A stretch of 64,000 nt of DNA from Halocaridina rubra (taxonomy: Eukaryota; Arthropoda; Malacostraca; Decapoda; Atyidae). The DNA lies in NCBI GenBank assembly GCA_037179515.1, contig JAXCGZ010005690.1, positions 117,501 through 181,500 of the forward strand. The letters run 5' to 3'. Position numbers and translations under genes: made by a program. The notes under the pieces are model-generated. The model worked only from the letters and a program-made list of their open reading frames with translations, was not told the origin of the DNA and searched no databases. Shown in pieces: positions 10,191-22,024 of the stretch (the stretch's first letter is position 1; every line of letters starts with the position of its first letter).

Positions 10191-13100
10191 ATGACATTAT
10201 CGATTTTGCGTTTGCGTCCCGTAACTGGCTGTTTCCAGGTAATATTCTGTATATTTTAAAGTTATTTTGGTGCCATTTATCACGTTCCCCGTTTCATGTC
10301 GCTGTTAATCGTCAGTCGAATCGGGGTGGACAGAGCAGGCTGGAGCTGGGGAATTAAGGCTGGCTGCCCTGCATATATGTAGAAACTGTAACTTAATGTC
10401 CTCTGATGTTCTTTGGTATATTATGTATATTCCTTATGCCTCTACTCGTAAAACAACGCAATTTTTAATTCACTTTTTTAAAGATAGAGCACCGAGCCTT
10501 TTTCTAAGTTACTATTTTTGTTTTTAATAATATAAGCATGCTTTCTAAAACTTATTTTTTTTTTACAGTATTCTAGAGAATTTTATCATATGAATCACTC
10601 AGCGTGTGTGTGTTTATTTAATGTAACATACAAAACTTTATCTAAAGCAACTAGAAGAACAAAAACTTTCATTATCAACTCGTTCCTTAACTGGTGGTAA
10701 ACTAACCTATGTAACCAACCTAACCAAACCTAAGCCAACCTATGTAACCAACCTAACCAAACCTAAGCCAGTATAAATTTCATGACCTTTTTCATCTTGG
10801 GATGTAAAAGTAACATTTACCATGTTTCCAGTGAATCAAAGGCATATTTGTGTCCTGTAAACTGAGACATTTTTGTAAATTACCATCATTACTTTGTAAA
10901 ATTACCATATATGAAGCTAATCAGCTAACCCTTTAAGTATGTTTTTGGCAGTGAATAACCTTTCTTGCCTTGCCGCTTGGCATATAGTAATTTCTTATAC
11001 CTACCTAATGTATGCTTTGCCTGGCAGCATGCCAGCCTTTTAGATGAAAAGAAAATGGATCTTGTAAAGATGAGTAAGCCCCAGAATATAACCCCATAAT
11101 TTGTTAGGTTAAGATAGGTCAGCCTAGGTTAAGTGACTTGCCTTGTGAATATGAATGACTCTAGAGCACCATAGGGTTACTATTCTTTAAAAGATGCAGA
11201 AAAATTGACGGAGTGTTTTGATCTTATTTTCTAAAAGGTAAAAAATGATTTAAAAAATTATCTAATGTGTATCATAAATGGACAGTAAAGAACTAACTTA
11301 GATGAATATTTGCAAGTACATTATCAAGAAATTAAAACAAAAAATTAAATATATGTAACAGCTTATTTCAGTTACTTTAACATATTGTAGAGAATAATAC
11401 AGATGTATTCTAGAATATATATACAGAACATGTATAGGTAAAGCTGGGTTGCGTTATGTACACACACTAAAGTAGATGGTGTTGACTTGTTCGTACTTTC
11501 AATGGCACTGATGACATAAGAGATACAAACCATAGCAGGCCGGAGTCCACCCCCAATTTGTTTCGCCCAGGGAAGCATTGTTGTTATATAATCCCAAATG
11601 AGAGCTTTGGTTTTGCAGCTTATGCAGTAAAATGCAATTTTTAGTATTTATGATCGTATGTGAAAGGATAATAGGTGTAACAAATACGCCAGCATATATT
11701 TGGTGTAGGTTTAGGCATAAAACAAGAACGATATCTGAAGGAAGACTTAATTTCAAACTATTTAAGTCCAATTCGCAGATCAAAGGATGTTTCATTATTT
11801 TTCTTGGCCAGTATTTTTCCAAATAATAAACTTCCTATAATGTAAAAGGTAGATATTGGTAAGTTCTGTAGAAAAATAATAATTTTTAATGTTTTTTATT
11901 TCAGACCGTAGGTAATGGACTGTTTACTACCACAGTTTGTGATTACCATGTCTATAAGGATCCCCAGTACAAGACAATTCCCTCAACACATAATTTTAAG
12001 CAGAAACATTATGATCCAAAGTTCAAGAGAGATAGGGGATTAAAGGTAAGAGGATCTCAGAATTTTTTTGTTCAAGTTTTCAGTAATTTATTTTTCTTAG
12101 TATTTGTATTGTAGAACCTTTTTAAGCTAACATTCAAATACAGAAATTGTTTAAATATACGGTAAAATCATCTTTAATTTACGAAATTTTACACGGCACA
12201 CTGTTTTTCAAGAATGAATTGCTTTATTATTGTGTCTTATTACTGTATAAAATGTGTCAAGACATAATATTTATGTGTTAACTTTATGTTTATAAGTAAT
12301 TTATTTACGTAATTGATTTCTTAAATATAGGATTATGCACCCACCTAATTTTTAACATTGACTATGTTTTCACCTTGATTTAGCGTTATTTGCCTTAAAA
12401 CTAGTATAATATACATATATAAAGGCCGGAATCCCCCTTGTATAGGTGATGGCCCAGACAAAGCACACATTCACTAAAAGCTAATATACCTCAGTCACTC
12501 CTCTTCTCCCCACCACTCGTTTGGGAGATCCACGGGGCAAGTGGGTAGGGATCTTCTGCCAAGTTGTACGACAGCTACAGCTGGTTTATCCCCAAAGCCT
12601 CATCTCTTATGTAATTGCCTGACCTATTGGTGTTCACTTTAAAGGAAAAATGAAAGCTAACAATATTACCTTTCCTGTCGGGGGCTGCAGTAGCTATTTG
12701 GTTAGACCACTTGACTCGAGAATTGACTGGCTCATGTTTGCTTCTACTGTGGGGCATTGAGAAGGGCATCCAATCTGTCATAACCTAATGGGGGAAAATA
12801 GTGCCACAAAAACGGTAAAAAAATAAAAAATTATCTTTTCTGTTATTTCTGTATATAATACAATTACTGTATATGCATAGACTAAATTACTGTATTGCCC
12901 TATTTACAGGTTTTCAAAGTTGATTTGCCTGATTTTAATGAAGAGAAAAAAAATAAGAATATGACTCCGGATGAGGCTCGAGCTAAGGTCAGTTTCATCT
13001 AATTTTTTGTATATTGTTATTCTATGTGTTATTTGGAGTTACAGGCATGGTACTCGGTAGTAGAGTGCATGAGTCGGAAAGTGACTAATGGGGGTTCGAT

Positions 13101-14708
13101 CCCACCACGGGTACAGTATGTTTGTGTCCACCCTCATTTAAATGAGGAATGATAGTGACACATAAAACGATACATGCTGTATTTATTTAGTATGATATCA
13201 CAGGCTCAGGGAAGAGATGTTTCCATATAACTGGTATTTTTTGTAATTTTCCAGTCACTGTAATGACTTTACTAACGGTATTTTTTCTAATTTTCCAGTT
13301 ACTGTATAGATTTTACTCATGGTATATGAAAGTATGTCAAAATTATCCAAACGTCAGTTATTACTGAAGATTAAATAAATAGATATTTGATTAGGTGTGT
13401 ACTGTACTTACAATAATGTCAGTAGTGATAGAGTGTGTGAGCAAGAAGTAACTAATGGGGGTTCGATTCCACCTCGTGGAGTTAGAAAGGGCAGCCAGCC
13501 TTACTCCCTCAGCTCCAGTGTGTCTGTGTCCACCCCTATTTGAATGGAGACTAAATGAAACAAAGCGGTACATAGGAGTATATATATCTTTTATGTGTAT
13601 AACTATTTTGCTGTTGGGTGTTTTTTTAATGTAAAATACACAACAGAGTAGGTAAGGTTTCTCTTCATGTGTTTTCATAGATTTTGACCATTGCAATAAA
13701 GTAAGCTCAAGTATCTTAGAAATATGGTAATAGGACAGTGTCGAAAGTCAAAGTGCCGACAAAATCTAAGTTAACCTAACCTTTCGACCCTGTCTGCACA
13801 TGGAGAAATATATGCGTACTTGTATGCATTGGAACAAACTACTGAAATACCAATACCTGGTATAAAAAAGTTGGAATGGGATGATTGTGCAATGCTGTTT
13901 TGGCTCTGATGTTTTAGTCTGACCATTTTACGTCATTCGTTAAGTAAAGATAGTTATAGTAGGTTAGATTAGTTTAGACTTTTGAAATATAGATATCTTT
14001 TTGACGCCAAAATGTTCAACTCCCAATAGAACCAAAACAGCTTCACCGAAATGTATCAAATCCTATAGAAGTACAGTAGTTGAAAAGACCTGTATCTCAG
14101 AGTAGATATGAGATAGCTTGTTTCAATTTATTTTTGTTGAATTGCAGATGAAAGAAAAGGGTATCCAGCCTGTCAGACCTTGGACGGAAAGACCAATATT
14201 CATCTCGTCAACTGCAGGAACCTTCGAACCATACGTTCCACCCGAAGGTGATGGCAAAGTATCATTTGCTTCAAAAGAGGTTTGTATTCCTTTGATTATT
14301 ATATTGTTACATTATTTATAGCATATCTGGGGACCACGGTAGCACAATGGTTAGAGCGCTTGACTCAGGAAGTCACCGACCCATGCTTGAGTCCCTAAGT
14401 GTCAGGAAGGACATTCAGCCTAATTCCCCAACTCTAACCTGTCTCTGTCCACCTTCATAATTGGGATTAATATTGACATAAAATGGCAAACTTTATAGTA
14501 AATCCTTACCAAAATATAACTTGATGTAGACATCTTAATTCAAAGAATATATAATTTTTTTTTTATGCTTATGGTCATAGAAATTCCATTAATAATGTTA
14601 TAAATTTCATTCATGAATATATGTCCATTCCACCATTTTTATGTACTATATTATTATCTGTATCCAAAATTTTCTGCATTTACCTGTAACTATCACTCTT
14701 AAGTTATG

Positions 14709-14788
<80 letters not shown>

Positions 14789-17700
14789 AAGTAAAACAAG
14801 GTCAGCTGGATAAAGTCTTGGACTGTAAGCCCTGCTAGCTGATGTGAGTCATGGTGCCATATATATTAGAGCCTAAGTATTTTTATTTTCATCGGGACAT
14901 TTATTTTATTTCCCCACTGTATTCAGTTTTTATGTCATTTTTGTTTACTGAATGTTTGGCAATTAAGTAGGGTATTATTTGTCAACAGAAATAACTAAAA
15001 TAATTGTCAAGTATTGGACTTGGTATTGTTTCCATACACTGTAATATAAATTTCACTGTGTTCAAATACATCTTATATCCCTTTGCATCTTGCAATTCTC
15101 TCCTGAATTTTTGCATGCTTCTCTTTAATATCAATTCCTATCCTAGGTGAAGCTACTCTTACTGTACCTCCATCTCTTATGTGACTTTCCTCAAAGCTCT
15201 AACGTTTCATAAGTTTTTCCTATATAATGCAGCAGTCCAACTTCATGCCTAAAACCAAGGAATCGCCTCCTGTCTTACACTGTGTGTATGATATTCCTTT
15301 TCCAATCTCTGTGAGTTTGATCAGAACTATCCTACTCCTCAGATCATTCTAAACAAAGAAAATGTATCTCTTGTCTCACTCTGTATGTAAAATATTTCAA
15401 ATTCAAGCTCTTCGAGTTAGTTCAGAATCATCCTGCAGTAAAAATCATTCTAAATGTGAAACTGCATCTCCTTTTTCAATTTGTGAGTAAAATATTCCAA
15501 TTCCAATCTATGTGTGATTGTACAGAACCATATTACTCCACAGATTGCTTTAAAATGCTCTCTTTTCAAAACTATTGTTTCTCATCTTTTTATCTCTAGG
15601 GAGCAAAACAGAGATTCCAGTTTCTTGAGAAGAAAGGTAAATCAATGTTGGCAGTTCGAAAGATACGTGAGTTTGACGAGGATTTCGAGACCCGCGAATT
15701 CACAGAAGAAGCTCTGCAGATCTATATCAACGCTCATAAAGCTCTTGCGGAGTAGGTTTTAATTCCATAATAAGAAAAAAAGGGAAGCTGTTATTTTTGT
15801 AAGAGTAATGAAACTTGATTTTTAGATAGTTTTATAAAAAGTAACCTGTTTTATGTGGCATTCTCCAATTACAGCAATATTATTGCTGTAATGTAATACC
15901 AGATAACTGTATCATTTTACAAGACTGTATATGAAGTTTAATACTCATTTATGTATTTTTGCATTTTTAGTGCTGATGGAGATATGTACAGTACAGTGTA
16001 TATCAATTTTATTTTTTATTTAAACACTCGCTTTTGCATTTATATATCTTTTAGCCTTGAGAAATATATGTATATCAACTTTTAGATATTCATTGATGAA
16101 CTCATTCATGTATTTATATATATTTTTTTTAGTCACGATGAAGATAAACTTCACCAGCTAGTAACGGAGAGAGCCTACCCAATCGTAACTAATGAAAGTA
16201 AAAATAAAACTATCAGATGGCAATTTATCAAGTCCGTAGAACCTGCTTCCGTTGTCCATGCCCGAACGACAGAAGTCATAACTAAGGAAAATATTTTTGC
16301 TCAGATTACTGTTCGTCTGCATACCCAACAGGTGAGAGTGTAGTGTTTTTTTATGTGTATATCTCTGCATGTATATGCTTTATGTGTGTATTCCTGAATG
16401 GGTTTATTGCATGCTCATGAACATTAACTTGAATACAGTGTATGTTTTGTGCTGTTGCAGAAATAACTGAGTCCTTGTTAGATTTTAACACCTACTGACC
16501 TGTCCATTGTTCAGTGTGACTTATCACTCTGGTGTTTTATTCTTAGAATATTCACTACTTTCATGTTGCTTGATGGGTATTGAAACCCTGCAACTTACAA
16601 GTTTACCTCTTGGTTATTTATGGAAAGACTCACAAGTTCGTTATAATTTTTCACCCCTAAAATTGATGACGACTCATGTGTTCATTATGATTCTTCTACC
16701 CTATAATTCATGACTCATGGTTTATTATGATTCTTCACTCCTATAATTAATGATTCATGATATCATAATGGTTTTTCACTCCTATAACTGATGACATTCT
16801 TAAATTCATTATGATTCTTCACTACTATAATTAATGACTTTCTTGAGTAAATTATGAGTCGACACCCCTGTAATTAATGACTTTCTTGATTTCATTATGA
16901 TTTACATGTGTTCATTATGATTCGTCACGTCTATAATTACATATAATATTGCAGACAGAAGACTGTCAGGTACAATGTGAAAAGCCTTTTGTAACCTACC
17001 TGTGATTTCACAAGTTATGATGAATGATGTTATTTACCATATTACTTTCATATTGTGTAGTGTGTGGGCTCTCTCCAAGTGAGGAACTGAACATCTTCAG
17101 CCTTCCATAGTTCATTCTCTCTATCTTACTCTACATTGTCTTCATTCTCTTTTATGGCAGTGGTGGATAGGTTCTCTCCAAAAGGGGACTTGAGTGTCAT
17201 CTGCCTCGCATTATGCACTCCTTCTTGTTCTTAGTTCTTCTGTATTAAGTTCTTTCTCATGATATGGGGAACAAGAATACTGGCTCAGTATTCCTCTACA
17301 TGTTGTAAGGGTTGTCTAAATGGAGTGGAGCGATGGGACTGGGAATACCCCATCTTTATATTTTCCTTTTACGGAGAGTCAAGGTTGTGCTCTGACCTGG
17401 CCCCATTTATAAGGAGGATCATGACTTTTGTAAATAGATAGACTCTCATTATGAGTGTAAACTGAAAGTGCATTGTTAAAGAAGTAGTTAAGTAGTTGAA
17501 CCCATCCTGTATGCATTACGCCTTCCACACATTGCTGCCATAAGCTAGTTGTTGCAGACTAACCAATCTACTATTTCCTGCCCTAGGCAGAAGCACCTCA
17601 TGTTTTATATATTTTGGTAAGAGTTTCAGTATGATATATATTCCTGTGACTTATATAATGATGTGTGTTCAGTAAATACTGTAATTTAATTATGTAAGCT

Positions 17701-18139
17701 TTATTCTTATTTATAGATTTTCTACAAACTTTTTTTATATTATATTCAACTTGATAATGTAAGCATAACTGTGTGTATGAACCCATTTTTTGGAGAGTGA
17801 CCATGGCTAGGGTATATTATATGTGTTCTTTTATTCACTGAATTAGTCTTGAATATTATGAACTTTTCCACGCAGACGCTGGCAGTGTACGATCGCTTCG
17901 GTCGTCTCATTCATGGATCTGAGGTGGTTGCTCGTGATGTTTTAGAGTATGTAGTATTCGAGAAACATGTTGCAAACACTTATGGTATGTGGAGGATTCA
18001 CGACAAAATTATACCCGATTGGATGCCCCCAAGACAGCCCATTCGCAAGACGTACCGAGTGGAGAAGGAAGTAGAGGTTGAAGAAGAAAGTCCAAAAGGA
18101 GAAGCAGCGAAGGAAGGTGTTATAGCTACATCAGGATAG
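10191..18139 (+). CDS. mRpL45: mitochondrial large ribosomal subunit protein mL45
   Basis: Seven exons join in phase: 10191-10238, 11905-12045, 12910-12987, 14148-14279, 15600-15751, 16133-16331 and 17876-18139, giving 337 aa. All splice sites are GT-AG; only intron 5 interrupts a codon (Asp184). Exon 1 encodes a basic, leucine-rich start ([16 protein letters not shown]) suited to a mitochondrial presequence. Family hallmarks are [34 protein letters not shown] then [60 protein letters not shown] and [11 protein letters not shown]. The Tim44-like fold spans about residues 140-300. mL45 sits at the mitoribosome exit tunnel and helps anchor it to the inner membrane. Length is close to animal homologues (roughly 300-360 aa). 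The acidic tail after residue 310 is variable in the family. The weakest call is exon 1, chosen because it has an ATG, a phase-0 CAG|GTAATA donor and a presequence-like composition. Confidence 0.94.
10285..10375 (-). repeat. SINE family S1 fragment in mL45 intron 1
   Basis: Reverse-oriented S1 body: GGGGTGGACAGAGCAGGCTG, then GGGGAATTAAGGCTGGCTGC. The head is absent. It lies just after exon 1. Confidence 0.7.
10704..10769. repeat. 33-bp direct duplication rich in CCTAA
   Basis: Two adjacent, apparently identical 33-bp units starting AACCTATGTAACCAACCTAA. They contain the CCTAA/TTAGG pentamer of arthropod telomeres, but in degenerate order. Confidence 0.9.
12419..12590 (+). repeat. SINE-like family S3 copy
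   Basis: Begins near GGCCGGAATCCCCCTTGTAT and contains CAAAGCACACATTCACTAAA, TCACTCCTCTT, GGGAGATCCACGGGGCAAGT and ACGACAGCTACAGCTGGTTT. The same ordered motifs recur near 19055, 42470 and 47880, which defines the family. In mL45 intron 2. Confidence 0.75.
12681..12815 (+). repeat. SINE family S1 copy, tRNA-like head present
   Basis: The head GCAGTAGCTATTTGGTTAGA resembles a tRNA A-box region. The body piece GGGCATTGAGAAGGGCATCC follows, with a worn tail. In mL45 intron 2. Confidence 0.65.
13042..13172 (+). repeat. SINE S1 body with alternative tRNA-like head (S1b)
   Basis: The head GGTACTCGGTAGTAGAGTGC and a clear B-box-like GGGGTTCGATCCCACCACGG differ from the common S1 head. The tail GTGTCCACCCTCATTT then AGTGACACATAAAA is the shared S1 body. 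In mL45 intron 3. Confidence 0.75.
13418..13590 (+). repeat. SINE S1b copy
   Basis: Same alternative head as the copy at 13042 (GTAGTGATAGAGTGTGTGAG, then GGGGGTTCGATTCCACC). It is followed by the shared body (AGGGCAGCCAGCCTTACTCC, TGTCTGTGTCCACCCCTA). Lies about 250 bp from the previous S1b copy in the same intron. Confidence 0.8.
14331..14493 (+). repeat. SINE family S1, full-length copy
   Basis: The best-preserved plus-strand S1 copy. The tRNA-like head is GGACCACGGTAGCACAATGG then TTAGAGCGCTTGACTC (A-box region), followed by a weak B-box. The body is ACATTCAGCCTAATTCCCCA then CCTGTCTCTGTCCACC, ending ATTGACATAAAATGGCAAAC. In mL45 intron 4. Confidence 0.85.
14707..14787. repeat. (TTA)n microsatellite
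   Basis: About 27 uninterrupted TTA/ATT units in mL45 intron 4. Tyr-repeat frames across it are artefacts. Confidence 0.97.
15248..15556. repeat. degenerate tandem repeat, about 101 bp x 3
   Basis: Three consecutive blocks share the order CTCCTGTCTTACACTGTGTG-like, ATATTCCTTTTCCAATCT-like, CAGAACTATCCTACTCC-like and GATCATTCTAAA-like. They are diverged but clearly aligned. The array ends just before exon 5 of mL45. Confidence 0.75.
16635..16940. repeat. degenerate minisatellite in mL45 intron 6
   Basis: Six to seven imperfect units of about 45-50 bp built on TTCATTATGATTCTTCACTC and CTATAATTAATGACTTTCTT. No coding sense is preserved between units. Confidence 0.85.
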
Positions 18140-18279
18140 TTAAAATTCAACAGTAAATGAAAACTAAATATTCAAGCTTTGTTTTATCTTTTGTAAATAT
18201 ACAGTGGTAGCTAACATTGGTTTTTCTGATCATATTTGTAAGGTTTGCAAGAGCAGTGCTTGCTGAGCTATTTTTGTTG

Positions 18280-18432
18280 TATGTTGTTTTATGTTAGTAT
18301 GATTCACCTGTATGGAAGTGGACACAGAAAGGTTGGAACTAGGGAATTAAGGTGAGATGCCTTTCCTAACTCATCACAATGGACTCCATCGCTGATCTGT
18401 CACTTCTCAAGCTCTAACCACTGCACTATCTC
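18280..18432 (-). repeat. SINE family S1 copy, reverse
   Basis: Reverse-complement S1: TGGACACAGAAAGGTTGGAA, then GGGAATTAAGGTGAGATGCC, and the head CTCTAACCACTGCACTATCT. It sits 140 bp past the mL45 stop, so it may lie in the 3' UTR. An AATAAA at 18448-18453 just beyond it is a possible polyadenylation signal. Confidence 0.8.
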
Positions 18433-18752
18433 AGATGATATTACTGTAATAAAAATAGATATCACTGGCATTAGCAGGAAGAGAAGCATTCTTGGTATGT
18501 GATAGCTTCAGTGCAATATTTGTTTGCATAATCAAAGTCAAAATACAGATGTTTTACATGAATTTCACTTCATGATATTTATGTATTAAACAAGGTAAGA
18601 AGGTATACAAGAACTGATTTATTAGTGAATTAGTAATTTCTCACAAATATTCTCTTGCGTTTAATTTTGTACTGCATTGTTTATGTAACAAAACATAAAG
18701 TTTACATTTTTAACTTTTAGATTGATAATTTTTATATGAAATATTTATAGTT

Positions 18753-18763
18753 GTGTGTGTGTG

Positions 18764-18794
<31 letters not shown>

Positions 18795-18803
18795 TTTTTT
18801 TTT
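18753..18803. repeat. (GT)n followed by poly(T)
   Basis: About 12 GT units run directly into about 26 T residues, the layout of a retroelement tail on the minus strand. No element body is recognisable beside it. Confidence 0.9.
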
Positions 18804-18886
18804 GTGAGGAGGAATTGTGGCAGTCCTTTATCCCAAAGAAGCTATGAGAAATAATTGAAGTAGACTGTATTAGCCTCTGGTGAATT

Positions 18887-18945
18887 GGTGTGCTTTGAAT
18901 CTGCCATCCCCATTACATGGGGGATTGTGGCCATTGTATATGTAC
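18887..18945 (-). repeat. SINE-like S3 terminal fragment
   Basis: GGTGTGCTTTGAATCTGCCA then GGGGGATTGTGGCCATTGTA matches the S3 end seen at 39186 and 57207. Confidence 0.65.
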
Positions 18946-19054
18946 AGTATGTATGAATCTAGAGTACCTCATGAAGATAAAGTTTATATACTTTTCATGA
19001 GAATCAAGCATATGGAATATTGAAATTTTCAACATAATGTCATACTCATACATT

Positions 19055-19225
19055 CAGATCTAATGGCCGAGTCAAAGCACACACATTCAGCAAAAGCCAA
19101 ACATACCTGACTCCTCTCAGCTGCTTTGGAATAAAGGGTTTCTACAATCCCCCACCACCATGCTTGGATCATCCACAGGATAAGTGGACAAGGATCTTCT
19201 CTCATAAGGCCAGACAGCTGCGGCT
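19055..19225 (+). repeat. SINE-like family S3 copy
   Basis: Ordered S3 motifs: GGCCGAGTCAAAGCACACAC, TGACTCCTCTCAGC, ACAATCCCCCACCACCATGC, GGATAAGTGGACAAGGATCT and GCCAGACAGCTGCGGCTG. A roughly 25-base poly(T) at 19326-19350 lies nearby. Confidence 0.8.
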
Positions 19226-19685
19226 GAAAATAACTGTTTGGCTACAGGTGAAAAAAAGGGAAGCAGATGGGCTTTATACTCTGCTTTTAAAAAGTCAATT
19301 TCCTTTGTTTTTCTTTAGTGTGTGTTTTTTTTTTTTTTTTTTTTTTTTTTTATCAATTCTTAGTCTATCAGTCTTCACCCCGGTGAATGTTTACCTAGCC
19401 GTAAATCCTGTCTTGTTATATATCATCCAGAAGAAGAGCAAGACACTCAGAGGGAAATATCGTAAAAGATAGATATCAAGTATTTGAAGTGATTGAGGAC
19501 AAACTTATATACAGAAGATGAGGTTAAAAGAAAAGGAGTAGGATATCAACTGTAGGCAAAAGGGAAGAAAGAGGTGTGAACAAATCAAGAAAAACAAAAG
19601 GATTGTTCCTATGAAAATCTTTCAATTTCCAAAATAAAGTATAAGGGACAGGTGTCTCTGAGTATTGTAAAATAAATGCTTTGAT

Positions 19686-20052
19686 CAGGAGTGTCAAATG
19701 TGCAGACCAGGAGCCACATGTGGCCTTCACGCTACACTCTGTGGCCTTTGGCTAAAAGCTACCTAGTATCTGAGAGCAGTAGCGTCAGAAATTAAAATTA
19801 ATACTTTGAGTTTCTTTTGCTCATTTGTTCAGGTTTCATGCGAACACGAGTGTAGACTTTATCAGCTTTAATTATTGTTATTATTATTATTTTTATTATT
19901 ATTATCATTATTATTGTTATTATTATTATTATTGTTAGTATTATTAAGCTCTCTTAACAAGTGGTCTCGACCTGCTCAAATTTATGTGGTCCACTTACTG
20001 TATACTTTTGACACTATCAGGCTCGTTGAAGTGAGTGAGTTTGACAACCATG
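19686..20052. mobile_element. short non-autonomous hAT-like element (about 367 bp)
   Basis: The left end CAGGAGTGTCAAATGTGCAG and the right end GAGTTTGACAACCATG (reverse complement CATGGTTGTCAAACTC) form imperfect terminal inverted repeats. They resemble the widespread hAT ends of the CAGGGGTGTCAAA type, and GGCC-rich subterminal DNA follows the left end as expected. Flanking 8-mers GCTTTGAT and CCTTAGAA agree at 5 of 8 positions, consistent with a worn 8-bp target duplication. The interior holds a (TTA)n run and no transposase. Confidence 0.65.
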
Positions 20053-20303
20053 CCTTAGAACCTGTTGTTCAGTCTCTACCCAAATGATGTCAATCAAATT
20101 TAGTAATTTAATGCGCACTTTTTCCTCAATTGAGAACTACTGAACTGCAGCTTTTATCCTTCAATAAATAAAGAAATGCATTGCATGGGTTTATAGTTGT
20201 ATGTTCAGCTGTAATTTGTTTGGAGTAAACTATAAGTAAGGTATATCTTTTATTATAAGTATTAGAACTGAAAATATTATTATCATCACTATTATTACCA
20301 TCT

Positions 20304-20310
20304 ATTGTTA

Positions 20311-20374
<64 letters not shown>
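20304..20374. repeat. (TTA)n microsatellite
   Basis: About 24 tandem ATT units. A shorter, interrupted version lies at 19873-19946 inside the hAT-like element. Confidence 0.95.
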
Positions 20375-20378
<4 letters not shown>

Positions 20379-20959
20379 CTGCGTTGTACTAAAATTTATG
20401 ATTTATATTTTTACTCATTACGGAGCTAGTGAGAAGAATGTTACCCTCACATGACCTACTTCTGTTCTTGTTTTGCCTAAAACCATACTCTTGACTCACT
20501 GACAGACATAGTTATATGCTTGGCTCATGAATAGGTGACTGGAACAGGGATTGGCTGTTCTTCATTCCATTAATTAATTTGTTTAACTGTTGAGTATGGG
20601 CTGAGTATTAGGACAATGGGCTGAGTATCAGGAAGCTCTTTTTATTTTTTATTTATTTGTTTTTTTATGAGTGTGACACCGGGACAGGCAGAAACTGCTC
20701 TCATCAATAACAAACAAACAAACAAAAACATTTATTTCCATTTTGTACAATGGTTATTCAACATTAATAGTAGCTTATAAGTAGACGTAATTAAACTAAT
20801 AAATAAGAGGGTTAGACATATAGTTAAATTAAATGTAGCTTTCATAGAAAATAATAATGCTGTAATAAAAATGTTAACAATAATGTTAATAATAAAGTAG
20901 TATGCCACTAGATACAGGATCGTTATTATCGGCATCATTTCCATATTTGTTTCCTTACA

Positions 20960-21420
20960 ATGAGAATAATTAGTTCTTAATGAGCAGCAACTATTTGTCC
21001 AAAAGAAAACTATATAGTTTGCCTTTGAAAGCTGTGAAGGAGGATGCATTTTTAAGATGCTCTGGAATATTATTCCAGAGTGTTGGCCCTTTGATAGTGA
21101 TCATCTTTGAACCTGCTTCTGTGTTTGTTCTGTGAATAAAGAGCTCACTGCTCTGTCTTGTGTTGGTTCCCCTTATATCCCTGACTGTTTTTAAATCAAA
21201 TAGCCAGCTAGGATAATGATGGTCCAAAATTTTGAATACAAAAACATAAATAGCATAAGCGACCTTATTTTCTGCCCGCAGCCACCCAAGTTTATTGAGA
21301 GCTGGTGTGATGTGGTCATATTTTCTTATTCCTCCCAGGGCAACTCGAGCTGCAAAATTAATAAGCTTCTGTATTCTGTTTATCTGAGTCTTAGTGGTAG
21401 CACGAGAAAATACCAAGATG
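20960..21420 (-). mobile_element. LINE 3' end (C-terminal RT region), fragment 1
   Basis: Minus-strand translation gives TQINRIQKLINFAARVALGG, then RKYDHITPALNKLGWL, KILDHHYPSWLFDL and GPTLWNNIPEHLKN. This is the typical C-terminal region after the reverse transcriptase core of many animal LINEs. The catalytic core is missing (5' truncation). A (CAAA)n-like tract at 20709-20728 may be the 3' tail. It is too short to assign a clade with confidence. Confidence 0.75.
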
Positions 21421-21449
21421 AAGGAAAAGAAAAAGGTTAAGGGCAAGGC

Positions 21450-21950
21450 AGAGATGAGGTAATGTCACACAAAGGAAAACGACAGAAAGAAACAGTCAAA
21501 GTACAGAGGACCCTGAGATATGGAGGACTAGGCCCTGAGATGACGATAGATCTGCTTTTTGAATAATGAAAGGTCATAAGAATTGGAAAGACAGAAGGAG
21601 GAAGAGAGTTCCAGAGTCTGGAGATAGATGGGAAGAAGTGGTCGCTGCACTGACCAATCCGCGAGCTACAAATCTCCACACAGTACCTGTGAGATGAGGC
21701 CGCTTGGCGAGTTTTATGCGGCCTCGGCAGTGGGGGAGGAATGCAACTCGCCAACTCATCAGAGCAGCGATGGAAGTAGTAGCGATAGAAAAGCAAAAGA
21801 GAAGATACGTTATGGCGAAGAGAGATAGAATCCAGATTAGAAGTAAGAGAAGGATCATTAATGAGTCTGACTGCCTTAGATTCAACCCTATCAAGAAGAT
21901 AAGTAAAGGATACTTTTCTTTGTCACATTTGTGGCCACCTTTTGTCTTTT
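21450..21950 (-). mobile_element. LINE 3' end (C-terminal RT region), fragment 2
   Basis: A different LINE family from the adjacent fragment 1. Minus-strand translation gives LFYRYYFHRCSDELASCIPP, then HKTRQAASSHRYCVE and DHFFPSISRLWNSLPPSVF. The last block is a common C-terminal signature of LINE polyproteins in which RT-encoded tails end with SRLWNSLP. No RT core remains. Confidence 0.75.
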
Positions 21951-22024
21951 GCAGTGTGGGACTCAAATGAGAAAATGTATTTGCTGTCATATAATTTTGC
22001 TTTTCCTATACCAGTGAATGTGGT

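Noticed and set aside
14331..14400. tRNA gene
   Set aside because: The A-box-like part is good, but the acceptor stem does not close and the B box is poor. The sequence continues into the S1 SINE body found many times in the window.
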